A DNA stretch of 64,000 nt from Rhodoplanes sp. (GCF_013377085.1 NZ_JACAAX010000034.1:1-64000), one strand, 5' to 3'; shown: positions 27,237 to 36,380, counted from the stretch's first letter. The notes: generated by a model from the letters alone, not told the origin. Program-made: numbers and translations.

Positions 27237-28069
27237 TGGTCTCGTTCTCCGACATGCTGACGACCGCGCGGCGCGAGCGCTATGCGGTCGGCTCGTTCAA
27301 CGTCTACAACTACGAGACCATCCGGGGCGTCATCGAGTCCGGTCGCGAGACCAGGACGCCCGTGATCGTCGCCTTCGGGGCCGGTTATCTGCCCAACATG
27401 GAGGTCGACGAGGTCGGCGCGCTGGTGCGCACCATGGCGGCGGCGTCCGACACCCCGGTCGCCCTCCATCTCGACCACTGCAAGTCGTTCGATGTGATCG
27501 TGCGGGCCGTCAAGGCCGGCTTCTCGTCGGTGATGTACGACGGCTCGGCGCTGCCCTTCGAGGAGAACATGCGGCAGACCGCCCGGGTCGTCGAGGTGGC
27601 GCACGCGGCCGGCGTCGGCGTCGAGGCGGAGCTCGGTGCGCTCGCCCGCGGCGAGCACTCCAACGAGGAGGACGCCAGCGAGATCTACACGTCCCCCGAC
27701 GAGGCGAAGGTCTTCGCTCAGAGCACCAAGGTCGACGCGCTCGCGGTGTCGATCGGCACCGTGCACGGCATGTACAAGGGCGTGCCCAAGGTCGATGTCG
27801 GCGTGCTGAAGAAGATCGCCGCCGTGGTCGACATCCCGCTGGTGCTGCACGGCGGCTCCGGTACGCCGGAGGCGATCATCCGCGAGTGCATCGCCAACGG
27901 CATCGCCAAGATCAACGTCAACACCGAGATCTCGGTCAACGCGGTGGACAAGATCCGCGCGCTGCTCGCTTCGGGCAAGGGCTGGCACCTCTCGGAGATC
28001 AGCCGGGAGGAGGTCGGGTTCGTCAAGGAGATCGTCAAGAAGTACATGGCGCTGTTCCGCGCCGCGTAA
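27233..28069 (+). CDS. Class II ketose-bisphosphate aldolase family protein (GatY/KbaY-like)
   Basis: 278 residues from ATG 27233, overlapping the dehydrogenase stop by four bases. Zinc and substrate ligands of class II aldolases are present: LHLDHCKSFD (about 80-89), VEAELGALARGEHSNEEDA (about 130-148), SIGTVHGMYKG (about 175-185) and VLHGGSGTP (about 204-212), then INVNTEISV. It would cleave a phosphorylated ketose or keto-acid to dihydroxyacetone phosphate and an aldehyde. The true substrate is unknown; the adjacent kinase probably makes it. The kinase starts 129 bases after its stop. Confidence 0.9.
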   Translation: MMVSFSDMLTTARRERYAVGSFNVYNYETIRGVIESGRETRTPVIVAFGAGYLPNMEVDEVGALVRTMAAASDTPVALHLDHCKSFDVIVRAVKAGFSSVMYDGSALPFEENMRQTARVVEVAHAAGVGVEAELGALARGEHSNEEDASEIYTSPDEAKVFAQSTKVDALAVSIGTVHGMYKGVPKVDVGVLKKIAAVVDIPLVLHGGSGTPEAIIRECIANGIAKINVNTEISVNAVDKIRALLASGKGWHLSEISREEVGFVKEIVKKYMALFRAA

Positions 28070-28197
28070 CGGCGGCGTCGACGCCGCGCCAGGGCGGCGA
28101 CCGCGCCGCCTCGGCACGGCCGCAGGCAAACAAGCGGCGAGGCCGCGAGCGAAACGCGGTCCGCCGGCCGACGAATTTCGCTCGAGAGGCGACACCA

Positions 28198-29712
28198 ATG
28201 GAAAACATCCTCGTCGTCGACGTAGGCACGTCCAGCCTCAAGGCCATGCTCTATACCCGGGCCGGGCATCTGCTTCATTCGGCCGCACGGCCTTACGACT
28301 CCGAGTTCGGCCGCAAGCCGAACTACGTGGAGCAGGACTGCCAGACCTGGAAGTCGGCGCTGCTCGAGACCCTGAAGGATGCCGGCGACCATGTCGCCGT
28401 GAAGGGCCTCGACGTGGCGGCGATCGCCGTCACGTCGCAGCGTGCCTCGGTGATCCCGGTCGACAGCGAGGGCGTGCCGCTTCACAAGGCCCTCATGTGG
28501 CAGGACAAGCGCAGCATCCCGCAATGCGAGGCGCTGCTCGGCGAGCTGCCGCTCCAGGAAATGTACAAGCGCACCGGGTTGCGGGTGAATCCGTATTTCT
28601 CGGTGCCCAAGATGATGTGGCTGAAGGAGCATCGGCCGCACGTCTACGAAGGCGCCCACAAGCTGATCGGCGTCCAGGACTACGTCGCCCATCTGCTCAC
28701 CGGCCGCTTCGTCACCGACGCCTCCCAGGCCTGCCGGACCATGTTGATGAACATCAACACGTTCACCTGGGACGAGGAGATGCTGGGCATCTCCGGAATC
28801 GACCGCGCGCTGCTGCCGGATCTGGTTCCGCCGGGCGCCCTGGTCGGCGAGCTGACCAAGGCCCTCGCCGAGCACAGCGGGCTGAAGGCCGGCATCCCGG
28901 TCATCCTCGGCGGCGGCGACCAGCAATGCGCCGCGCTGTCGCTCGACGTGCTCAAGCCCGGCGACGCCGAGGCCAACACCGGCACCGGCTCCTTCGTCAT
29001 CGCCTATTCGGACGAGCCGCGCTTCCACCCGGAATGCCGGACGCTGTGCAGCGCCTCCGCGGTGCCGGGCAAATGGATCGTCGAGGCCGGTATCTTCACC
29101 ACCGGGCTGATCCATCGCTGGTTCAAGGAGCAGTTCTATCCCGCAGGCGACAGCTACGCGGTGATGAACGCCGAGGCGCAGAGCTCGCCTCCCGGCGCCA
29201 AGGGCGTGCTGCTGATCCCGCATTTCGAGGGCAGCGCCGCGCCGTACTGGAATCCGCTCGCCCGCGGCATGTTCTTCAACCTCACCATGGCGACCACGCG
29301 GGCCGACATGGCGCGCGCCGTGGTCGAAGGGATCGCGTTCGAGATCGCCAAGAACCTCAACCTGCTCGAGGGGCTCGGCGTGCCGATCGAATCCGTCCGG
29401 GTCGCCGGCGGTCTCACCACGCTCGATTTGTTCAACCAGATCCAGGCCGACGCCTTCGCCAAGCCGGTGCTGCGCCACGACAACAACGAGGCGTCGTCGC
29501 TCGGCGCGCTGATCAGCGCCGGCGTCACGCTCGGACTCTTCGCGGATCACCAGGAGGCGTTCCGCACCATCATGTCGACCGATCCACGACGCTACGAGCC
29601 GGAGGACGCGGTGACGCGCCGTTACCGGACGATCCTGCAACGAAAGGACGCGCTCTACGACGCGCTCAACAGCAACGGCATCTACGACACGTTCAATCAG
29701 GTTCTGGACTAG
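28198..29712 (+). CDS. FGGY-family carbohydrate kinase
   Basis: 504 residues from ATG 28198; an upstream frame is open but overlaps the aldolase and lacks family sequence. N-terminal ATPase fold ILVVDVGTSSLKAML (residues 4-18), substrate-loop region ALMWQDKRS (about 100-108), second domain start TGTGSFVIA (about 261-269) and the C-terminal VRVAGGLTTLDLFNQIQAD (about 400-418) with the family Gly-Gly. It resembles xylulokinase/glycerol-kinase-type enzymes. In this operon it probably phosphorylates the imported sugar acid or its dehydrogenation product before aldol cleavage. Confidence 0.92.
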   Translation: MENILVVDVGTSSLKAMLYTRAGHLLHSAARPYDSEFGRKPNYVEQDCQTWKSALLETLKDAGDHVAVKGLDVAAIAVTSQRASVIPVDSEGVPLHKALMWQDKRSIPQCEALLGELPLQEMYKRTGLRVNPYFSVPKMMWLKEHRPHVYEGAHKLIGVQDYVAHLLTGRFVTDASQACRTMLMNINTFTWDEEMLGISGIDRALLPDLVPPGALVGELTKALAEHSGLKAGIPVILGGGDQQCAALSLDVLKPGDAEANTGTGSFVIAYSDEPRFHPECRTLCSASAVPGKWIVEAGIFTTGLIHRWFKEQFYPAGDSYAVMNAEAQSSPPGAKGVLLIPHFEGSAAPYWNPLARGMFFNLTMATTRADMARAVVEGIAFEIAKNLNLLEGLGVPIESVRVAGGLTTLDLFNQIQADAFAKPVLRHDNNEASSLGALISAGVTLGLFADHQEAFRTIMSTDPRRYEPEDAVTRRYRTILQRKDALYDALNSNGIYDTFNQVLD

Positions 29713-29772
29713 GTGAATCCGGCGGACGCGTGATCCCGCGAAAGCGCGGGCCGCCGTAAGGGGGATACCGAG

Positions 29773-31107
29773 ATGAGCAGTGCCTTCGCTTTGTCGATTC
29801 TCGGGCTGTCGGTCTTGATCATCATCGTGATGTGCGTGCGATTCAAGATCAACGCCTTTCTCGCCCTGATGTTCGCCTGTTTCTTCATCGGAATCGCGAC
29901 CGGCATGCCGCTCGGCAATATCGGCAAGTCGCTCGAGACCGGCATGGGAAACACGCTGGGCTTCCTGGCACCGATCCTCGCCTTCGGTGCCATCATCGGA
30001 AAGCTGATGGAGATATCCGGCGGCGCCGAGCGTCTCGCGCGGTCGCTGATCAACGTCCTCGGGAAATCGCAGGCCCACTGGGCGATGCTCATCGTGGGCT
30101 TCATCTGCGGCATTCCGGTGTTCTTCCAGGTCGGCCTGGTGCTCCTGATCGCGCTGATGTTCAGCGTCGTGAAGGAGTCGAAGCTGCCCGTCCTGCAGGT
30201 CGGGCTGTCGATGGTGGCGGCGCTCCTCACCGTGCACTGCATCGTGCCGCCGCATCCCGCCGCCATGGCGATCGCGCTGTCGTTGAAGGCCGATGTCGGC
30301 AAGGTGATCTTCTACGGGCTGCTGGTCGGCTTCCCGGCCGCCGCGGTCGCCGGCCCGATCTTCGGCAAGTTCATCTCGCGCTACTACGTGGTCGAGCCGG
30401 CCGGCGCGTTCGCCTCGACGGAGTCGCGGCCCGAGTCCGAGCTGCCGCCCTTCGGCATCACGCTGTTCACCATCCTGTTCCCGCTGCTGCTGATGATGAA
30501 CAAGACGTTCTTCGACCTGCTCGCCCCGAAGGACGCCTTCTACATGCCGTTCGTCAGCTTCATCGGCAACCCGATGGTCGCGCTGTTCATCTCCGCGATC
30601 CTGACCTATGCGGTGCTCGGCCTCGGCCGTGGCTTCTCGCTCGAGGAGCTCGGCAAGAAGACCGAAGCGAGCTTCGGCCCGATGGCATCCATCATCCTGG
30701 TGATCGGCGCCGCCGGCTCGTTCAACAAGATCATCATGGACTGCGGCATGGGCGACGTCCTCAAGGAGGTCCTCACCGCCATCCAGGTGAGCCCGCTGAT
30801 CATGGCCTGGCTGATCGCCATCGTGATGCGCTTCGCCATCGGCAGCGCCACGGTCGCCATGATGACCGGCGTCGGCTTCATCATGCCGGTGCTGGCGAAC
30901 TATCCGGGCCTCGACCCGGCGCTCGTCGCGGTCGCCACCGGCGCCGGCGCCATCGGCGCCTCGCACGTCACCGACTCGGGCTTCTGGTTCGTCAAGGAAT
31001 GCCTCGGCATCCCGATGCGGGCCATGTACGCAACCTTCACGGCGTCCACCACCATTGCGGCGGTGGTCGGCCTGATCGGCGTGCTGATCCTCGCCCAGTT
31101 CGTCTGA
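29773..31107 (+). CDS. GntP-family permease
   Basis: 444 residues, very hydrophobic with about 12-13 membrane segments. Family features include the opening run FKINAFLALMFACFFIG, a GNTLGFLAPILAFGAIIGKL segment, the CGIPVFFQVGLVLL motif and TVHCIVPPHPAAMAIA, and near the end SHVTDSGFWFVKECLG. These match gluconate/sugar-acid H+ symporters (GntT, KdgT-like in function). The presence of this carrier is the main reason to propose that the operon breaks down a sugar acid. It is the last gene of the operon; a stem-loop follows at 31140. Confidence 0.93.
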   Translation: MSSAFALSILGLSVLIIIVMCVRFKINAFLALMFACFFIGIATGMPLGNIGKSLETGMGNTLGFLAPILAFGAIIGKLMEISGGAERLARSLINVLGKSQAHWAMLIVGFICGIPVFFQVGLVLLIALMFSVVKESKLPVLQVGLSMVAALLTVHCIVPPHPAAMAIALSLKADVGKVIFYGLLVGFPAAAVAGPIFGKFISRYYVVEPAGAFASTESRPESELPPFGITLFTILFPLLLMMNKTFFDLLAPKDAFYMPFVSFIGNPMVALFISAILTYAVLGLGRGFSLEELGKKTEASFGPMASIILVIGAAGSFNKIIMDCGMGDVLKEVLTAIQVSPLIMAWLIAIVMRFAIGSATVAMMTGVGFIMPVLANYPGLDPALVAVATGAGAIGASHVTDSGFWFVKECLGIPMRAMYATFTASTTIAAVVGLIGVLILAQFV

Positions 31108-31139
31108 TCCGCCCCTGATCCGGATCGGACGTCGCGGCG

Positions 31140-31170
31140 GACGGCCGGAGCGCAAGCTCCGGCCGTTTCG
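31140..31170 (+). terminator. Stem-loop after the GntP permease gene
   Basis: A perfect 11-bp stem (31141-31151 with 31156-31166) closed by a GCAA tetraloop and followed by TTTC. The T-run is short, so termination strength is uncertain, but placement 33 bases after the operon's last stop fits. Confidence 0.65.
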
Positions 31171-31203
31171 CATGTGTCGGGTCGAAGCCGTGGTTCTGGT
31201 CTC

Positions 31204-31272
31204 CGCTCATTCCCGCGCAAGCGGGAATCCAGGGTTGGCGTCTGGGTCCCCGCTTTCGCGGGGACGAGCGGA
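31204..31272. repeat. Palindromic repeat (CATTCCCGCGCAAGCGGGAATCC / CCCCGCTTTCGCGGGGA)
   Basis: Two short hairpins in tandem, TTCCCGCGCAAGCGGGAA and CCCCGCTTTCGCGGGG. The element overlaps the 3' end of the membrane-protein gene on the minus strand and supplies its last ~20 codons and stop. A degenerate piece (TCCCGCGAAAGCGCGGG) lies at 29731-29750. Confidence 0.85.
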
Positions 31273-32673
31273 AAGCATCACCCCGGCCGCCAGCACGGCG
31301 AGCCAGATCAGCCGGCTCTGGTAGCGGTCGTTGGGGTTGGAGAAGACGCCGCACACGGCGGCGTTGCCCAATAGCGCGAGCAGCACGGCGCCGCACAGGA
31401 GGCGGGTCGGCACCGGCACGCGGCGGCGCCCTCCGGCGATGCCGTAGAGCGTCACCATCACGGCCAGCACGGCGGCCGGAACGTGGACGAGGTTGAGCGC
31501 AGCGACGTCGGGCTTTTCGCGCTGCTGGCGGGCGTCGTGGAAGCGGGCGAGCGCGTCGGGCGGCAGCAGGCGCCCGAGAGCATCCAGCGCGTCGGCATTG
31601 TCGCCCGGGCTCACGGCGAGCGTGGTGCGGAACAGCACGAGCTGCCCGGCGGTGGCGCGGGCGGCGGCGGCGAGGTGGTCGAGCGGATAAAGCCGCAGGG
31701 TCGCGGCGGCGATGCGGGCCGACTCGTCGCCGTAGCCCTGCCAATTGCCCAGCCGGTAGAGCGGGCTCGCATGGGTCCACAGCCATTCGTCGGCGGTCGC
31801 CGGCAGCTTGTCGCGATAGGGGCAGAGCGAGATCGCCGGATCCGGGCAATGCTGGTCGAGATAGCGGCCGACGATGCCGTCCTGCACCAGCCGGCCGAAC
31901 AGGAAGCTCGACCCGCCCGGCGTGAAGGCGAAATGCCCGGTGAGGGCGAGGTTCGACAGCGGCGCCAGCAGCAGGCCCGCCGCCACGGCCGCCGCCGCGG
32001 TGCCGAGCTTTGGCCGGGGCAGGGGGACGGTCCGGCGGACGAGGTGGGCGGCCACCCCATAGGCCGTCACGCAACCCAGCAGGCCGATGCACAGGGCCAG
32101 CGTTCCCATATGGGCCGCGATGGCGACCGCCACCACGGCGGCGAGCAGCACCGCCTGCCATCGGGGCAGCGCGTCGGGCCGGACCACGAGCAGGACCAGC
32201 GCCAGCACGGCCCAGCCGGCCATCACGTCGGGCATGAGCTGGGCGGCGTACCAGGGCAGCGCCGTCAGGATCGCGAGCGCCAGCCCGACCAGCACGGCAG
32301 CGAGCGGACGCGCGCCGGCGATGAGGCGCATCACCGTGACGATCAGCCAGGCCGTGATGCCGGCCTGGACGATCACGACGGGCCAGAAGTCGAGCGGCAT
32401 CCCGGCCAGCAGAAACGAGCCGTAGAGGGCGGAGCGGCCGATCGACAGCGTGCCGGTGACGGGCCGCATCAGATAGCCGCCGGTGTCGGCATAGATCAGC
32501 GGAAAGCCGTTCCACAGCGCCGGCCACAGCATCAGCCCAGTGACGACGGCCCAGGCGGCGAGCCAAGCGAGCCTATCCGTCGGCGCGACGCGCGTCGCGG
32601 CGCGATCGGCGGCCGTCCTGTCCGGCGCAGAAGAATGCGGCACGTCCGGGGATCTCGGGGCGGCCGCACTCAT
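31207..32673 (-). CDS. Polytopic membrane protein, possible glycosyltransferase-like, function unknown
   Basis: 488 residues with about 10 hydrophobic segments from residue 34 on (WLAAWAVVTGLMLWPALWNG). A motif FPLIYADTGGYL (about 57-68) precedes the second segment; a long loop at about 265-330 contains FLFGRLVQDGIVGRYLDQHC, and a late motif NPNDRYQSRLIWLAVL (about 443-458). Such 'DTG.Y' and 'N..R..RL.WL' patterns recur in uncharacterised rhizobial membrane proteins with a GT-C-like look, but no catalytic function can be assigned. The final residues, RPRESGDPDANPGFPLARE, are encoded by the palindromic repeat at 31204-31272, so the natural C-terminus has been replaced or extended. It is followed by a 10-base gap after the FAD monooxygenase stop (32684). 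Confidence 0.75.
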   Translation of the reverse strand: MSAAAPRSPDVPHSSAPDRTAADRAATRVAPTDRLAWLAAWAVVTGLMLWPALWNGFPLIYADTGGYLMRPVTGTLSIGRSALYGSFLLAGMPLDFWPVVIVQAGITAWLIVTVMRLIAGARPLAAVLVGLALAILTALPWYAAQLMPDVMAGWAVLALVLLVVRPDALPRWQAVLLAAVVAVAIAAHMGTLALCIGLLGCVTAYGVAAHLVRRTVPLPRPKLGTAAAAVAAGLLLAPLSNLALTGHFAFTPGGSSFLFGRLVQDGIVGRYLDQHCPDPAISLCPYRDKLPATADEWLWTHASPLYRLGNWQGYGDESARIAAATLRLYPLDHLAAAARATAGQLVLFRTTLAVSPGDNADALDALGRLLPPDALARFHDARQQREKPDVAALNLVHVPAAVLAVMVTLYGIAGGRRRVPVPTRLLCGAVLLALLGNAAVCGVFSNPNDRYQSRLIWLAVLAAGVMLSARPRESGDPDANPGFPLARE

Positions 32674-32683
32674 CGGTCCATGC

Positions 32684-33922
32684 TCAGGCCGATCCGGCAG
32701 GCATAGCGGGATCGGCCGAAACCGGCGCCGGACCGGGCGGGCGCCAGTCGTAGATCCAGTCGTGCTGCGCCAGCACCAGGTCGCCGCCGAGCGCCAGCCG
32801 CAGCACCAGGTCGCGCCCGAGCGCCGCCGGCCCGCCGAGGTGATAGACGCGGTCGTTGCGCCGCGCCGCCCGCTGCACGTCGGTGGTGCGCTCCCGGCGC
32901 TGGTGCTCGTAGTCGCGGAACGCCTGTGCCGGATCGGTCGGCTGCCGCGCCAGCGCGTCGGCCAGCACGGCGGCGTCCTCGATCGCCATGGCGGCGCCCT
33001 GGGCCATGAAGGGCAGCATCGGATGGACGGCGTCGCCGAGCAGCGTCACCGGACCGCGGCTCCAATGCCGCAGCGGCGGGCGGTCGTAGAGGGTCCAGCG
33101 CAGCCAACGCTCGGGCCTCTTCAGCAGCGCCCGTGCCGGGGCCGCCCAGTCCGGTTCCGGATAGTGCCGCAGCACCTCCTCGGCATTGCCCGGGGCGCTC
33201 CAGCCCGTGACGGTGTCGGCGTCGGCCGCGATCGCCACGACGTTGATCAGCGCACCGGCCCGCACCGGATAGTGGACCAGATGGGCGCCGCGCCCGAGCC
33301 AGAGATTGACGGTGGCGGCGCGGAACTCGGGGTCGACCAGATGGGCCGGCAGCAGGGTGCGCCAGGCGGTCCGGCCGGCCGGGCGGGGCGGCGCGTCGCC
33401 GATCATCCGGGCCCGCACCCGCGACCACAGGCCGTCGGCGCCGACCAGAGCGAGGCCGGAAAAATCGGCGGAACCGCCCGGTCCCGCGCAGGCGACCGTG
33501 ACACCGTTCGGGTGGACGGCGTATTCGTCGACCCGGGCGCCGAGCACCAGCGAAATGTCGGGCCGCTCCTTCGCCAGCGCCAGCAGCACGGCCTGCAGGT
33601 CGCCGCGATGGACGACCCAGTAGGGCGCTCCGTAGGCGCTCGGCGAGCGGCCGATCGGGATGCGGACGAGGTCGCGCCCGCCTGCATTGCGAACCCGCAC
33701 GCTGTCGGGGGCGACCGCCACGGATTTCAACCGCTCGGCGGCGCCGAGGCCGATCAGCACGCGGGCGCAATTGGGGGAAATCTGCAGGCCGGCCCCGGTC
33801 GCCTCGAGCTGCGGCGACTGCTCCAGCACGACCGCCCGAAAGCCGCGGTCGGCGAGTGCGAGGGCGAGCGTCAGCCCACCGATGCCGGCGCCGGCGACCA
33901 GGATGGTCCGCGAGGCCGCCAC
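32684..33922 (-). CDS. FAD-dependent aromatic-ring monooxygenase (UbiH/salicylate-hydroxylase family)
   Basis: 412 residues, GTG start. Dinucleotide-binding GAGIGGLTLALALADRG (residues about 11-27) with the closing acidic residue in VVLEQS, the DG motif LVGADGLWSRVR (about 158-169), and the GD motif LLGDAVHPMLPFMAQGA (about 276-292) are the three marks of class A flavoprotein hydroxylases. The sequence around GAGLQISPNCARVL is most like salicylate/hydroxybenzoate hydroxylases. It hydroxylates an unidentified aromatic or related compound using NAD(P)H and oxygen. The zinc-finger gene ends 9 bases upstream of its start; the two form a tight pair. Confidence 0.9.
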   Translation of the reverse strand: MAASRTILVAGAGIGGLTLALALADRGFRAVVLEQSPQLEATGAGLQISPNCARVLIGLGAAERLKSVAVAPDSVRVRNAGGRDLVRIPIGRSPSAYGAPYWVVHRGDLQAVLLALAKERPDISLVLGARVDEYAVHPNGVTVACAGPGGSADFSGLALVGADGLWSRVRARMIGDAPPRPAGRTAWRTLLPAHLVDPEFRAATVNLWLGRGAHLVHYPVRAGALINVVAIAADADTVTGWSAPGNAEEVLRHYPEPDWAAPARALLKRPERWLRWTLYDRPPLRHWSRGPVTLLGDAVHPMLPFMAQGAAMAIEDAAVLADALARQPTDPAQAFRDYEHQRRERTTDVQRAARRNDRVYHLGGPAALGRDLVLRLALGGDLVLAQHDWIYDWRPPGPAPVSADPAMPAGSA

Positions 33923-33931
33923 GCGCGGCGG

Positions 33932-34180
33932 TCAGGCCGCCTGGGTTTCCTCGAGGGCGCATTCGGGCGGGCGGGCCTCGAACCCGTGCAGGGCCGAGTC
34001 GTGCTTGTAGAGGGTAGAACAGTAGGGGCAGACGATCTCGATCTCGTCACCCATATCTAGGAACACGTGCGGATGATCGAAGGGCGGGGTCGCCCCGATG
34101 CACATGAACTTCTTGGCGCCGATGGCGATCACCGGGACGCCCGGATCGTTATGGAAGTGGGGTACGATCTTGTCCGCCAT
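33932..34180 (-). CDS. Zinc-finger protein of the NDUFS6-like CHCC family
   Basis: 82 residues, ATG 34178-34180. The metal site MCIGATPPFDHPHVFLD then EIVCPYCSTLY matches the zinc-finger domain related to mitochondrial complex I subunit NDUFS6, found as stand-alone small proteins in alphaproteobacteria. In mitochondria NDUFS6 binds zinc in the peripheral arm of complex I; a similar accessory role in bacterial complex I is possible but not shown. It is followed nine bases later by the monooxygenase. Confidence 0.88.
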   Translation of the reverse strand: MADKIVPHFHNDPGVPVIAIGAKKFMCIGATPPFDHPHVFLDMGDEIEIVCPYCSTLYKHDSALHGFEARPPECALEETQAA

Positions 34181-34278
34181 GATTCCACCTTTGCGGCAAC
34201 GTCTTCTAGATGATCCGGGTGTATCGGGACGCCTGCCGCCGCCGGCCTCCCGTCGGCGCGGACCATAGCGGGCCTGTC

Positions 34279-35478
34279 ATGGTTTTCCTAGTGCGGTCAG
34301 ATCGATCCACACGCCGGGCCGAGCGGCGCCGCGAGGTGGCGCTGCCGCTCCTCTGTGCGGCGACGCTCGCCGGCGCGCTCGTGCTGGCGGCGCCGCGGGC
34401 GATCGATTCGGCCGGGTTGCTGCTCGACCAGAACGATCCGGTGGCGCTCGCCGACCGGGTGGTGGCGCAGCGCCTCGATGCCGAGGTCGCCCGCCAGGAG
34501 ATCGAGGCGGCGCTCGCCGCCGGCGACGCCGAGCTCGCCCAGAGCTTCGTCGAGCTGGCGCAGTCGCGTGCCGTCCCGCTCGACCCGGGCTTGGCGGCCA
34601 AGGTGGCCGATGCCAACACGGCGGCGGCCGGCGCGATGCGGGCCGGGAAAAGCTTCGGCCGCGGCCTGATCACGGGCGAGCCGGACGACGCCGCCTCGGT
34701 GGCCGGCACGCTGCTCGGCGACCTGTTCGTGTTCGGCGACGTGCGCGACGCGGTCCGCGAGGGCACGCGGCTCGCCAGCGGCGCCGAGGCGGACGAGCTG
34801 GTGCTCGGCCTCGCCTGCGTCGGCCTCGCCGTCACGGCCGGCACCTATGTGTCGCTCGGCGTGGCGGCGCCGGCCCGCGCCGGCGTCTCGCTGGTCAAGG
34901 CCGCCTGGAAGACCGGCAAGATGGGGGCGGGGCTCGCCATGTGGACGGCCCGGTCGTTGCGGGGAGTCGTCGACGTGGCGGCGGCCCGGCGGGCCGTGGC
35001 GGGTGGCTGGCTGCAGCCGGCGGCCGCTGCGCGTGGTCTTCGCGAGGCAGTGAAGCTGGAGAAGGCCGAGCCGCTGGTCGACCTCGTCCGCGACGCCGGG
35101 CGGGTGCAGGCGAAGGCCGGCACCCGCGCCGCCCTCGACGGGCTGAAGCTTGCCGAGGGGCCCAAGGATCTCGCCCGCGTCGCAAAAATCGCCGAGAAGA
35201 ACGGCGGCAAGACGAGGGCGATCCTCAAGCTCGGTGGCCGCGCCGCCATCGCGCTCACGGTCGGCGCCATGACGCTCGCCCAGTGGTCGTTCAGCGCGCT
35301 CCTGTGGCTGATCTGGCTGGTGGCGCTGGTGAAGAGCCTGACCGAGCGGACCACCCGTCGCTGCCTCGCCGCCAGCAAGCGCCGCCGGGCGCGCCGCGCC
35401 GCCCGCGCTGCCAAAGCCACCGTGCGGGCTTCGACACCTCTCCCCGCCATCCCGGAAGCAGCCTCTTGTCCGGTCTGA
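34279..35478 (+). CDS. Hypothetical membrane protein
   Basis: About 399 residues from ATG 34279 (the frame is open to 34210). A hydrophobic stretch at the start (VALPLLCAATLAGALVLAA, about 19-37) may be a membrane anchor or signal. The central part is Ala/Gly/Lys-rich with hydrophobic runs near 175-200 and a clear pair of membrane segments near the end (IALTVGAMTLAQWSFSALLW). The C-terminus is strongly basic (RRRARRAARAAK). I recall similar unnamed proteins in Bradyrhizobium-like genomes; no function. It overlaps nothing and is followed 29 bases later by the alpha/beta hydrolase gene. Confidence 0.7.
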   Translation: MVFLVRSDRSTRRAERRREVALPLLCAATLAGALVLAAPRAIDSAGLLLDQNDPVALADRVVAQRLDAEVARQEIEAALAAGDAELAQSFVELAQSRAVPLDPGLAAKVADANTAAAGAMRAGKSFGRGLITGEPDDAASVAGTLLGDLFVFGDVRDAVREGTRLASGAEADELVLGLACVGLAVTAGTYVSLGVAAPARAGVSLVKAAWKTGKMGAGLAMWTARSLRGVVDVAAARRAVAGGWLQPAAAARGLREAVKLEKAEPLVDLVRDAGRVQAKAGTRAALDGLKLAEGPKDLARVAKIAEKNGGKTRAILKLGGRAAIALTVGAMTLAQWSFSALLWLIWLVALVKSLTERTTRRCLAASKRRRARRAARAAKATVRASTPLPAIPEAASCPV

Positions 35479-35507
35479 ACCAGAATCTTCAACACACTGC
35501 CAGGTCA

Positions 35508-36260
35508 ATGCTTTCCTTCAAGAACGGTCCCGTCGAAATCGCCTATCTGGACAAGGGCGAGGGCGAGCCCATCGTGCTCGTCCACGGCTTCGCCTCCAGC
35601 AAGGAGGCCAACTGGGTGCATCCGCGCTGGGTCCACACCCTGACCCACGCCGGCCGCCGCGTGATCGCCCCCGACATGCGCGGCCATGGTGCCTCGTCAA
35701 AACTCTACGATCCGGCCGCCTACCACGCCGGCGCCATGGCGGACGACGTGCGGGCGCTGCTCGACCATCTCGGCGTCGGCCGTGCCGACGTCATGGGCTA
35801 CTCGATGGGGGCGCGCGTCACCGCGTTCCTGGCGCTCGCCCATCCCGAGCGGGTGCGCTCGGTCGTGCTGGGCGGTCTCGGCTATCACCTGGTCGACGGG
35901 GTGGGGCTCCCCGACACGGTCGCCGACGCCATGGAGGCGCCGTCGCTCGCCGACGTCCACGACCGTCAGGGGCGGACCTTCCGCTCCTTCGCCGAGCGAA
36001 CCAAGTCGGACCTCGAGGCGCTGGCGGCCTGCATCCGCGGCTCGCGCCAGACCCTGACGCCGGTCGAGATCGGCCGGTTGGAGCCGCCCGTGCTGATCGC
36101 CATCGGCACCAAGGACGACGTCGCCGGCCCGCCGCAGGCGCTGGCCGACCTCATTCCGGGGGCGAGGCTGGTGGACATCCCCGATCGTGACCACATGCTG
36201 GCGGTGGGCGACCGGGTCTACAAGGCGGCCGTCCTGGAGTTTCTGAAGGACCGGCCGTGA
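35508..36260 (+). CDS. Alpha/beta-fold hydrolase
   Basis: 250 residues from ATG 35508. Oxyanion-hole motif VLVHGFASSKEANW (about 23-36), VIAPDMRGHGAS (about 53-64), nucleophile elbow GYSMGAR (Ser near 99-100), acid region IAIGTKDDVAGPP (about 197-209) and catalytic His in IPDRDHMLAV (about 227-236). The triad Ser-Asp-His is therefore complete. Substrate unknown; the short cap between strands 6 and 7 is typical of small esterases and epoxide-hydrolase-like enzymes. Cytoplasmic, no signal peptide. Confidence 0.9.
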   Translation: MLSFKNGPVEIAYLDKGEGEPIVLVHGFASSKEANWVHPRWVHTLTHAGRRVIAPDMRGHGASSKLYDPAAYHAGAMADDVRALLDHLGVGRADVMGYSMGARVTAFLALAHPERVRSVVLGGLGYHLVDGVGLPDTVADAMEAPSLADVHDRQGRTFRSFAERTKSDLEALAACIRGSRQTLTPVEIGRLEPPVLIAIGTKDDVAGPPQALADLIPGARLVDIPDRDHMLAVGDRVYKAAVLEFLKDRP

Positions 36261-36380
36261 CGGACGACGCCGACGGGATCGCCGGCCGGTTCATGAAATC
36301 CGGCCGGATTCAGGGTATTGTGCATGGGCACTGATGCCGCGACTGAAGTGCCGGATGCGACCGAAGCGCGGGAGGACGCC

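Noticed and set aside
27718-31173. 1151-codon minus-strand frame opposite the kinase and permease genes.
   Set aside because: Same shadow composition (His, Arg, Asp, Glu repeats), fully antisense to two clear genes.
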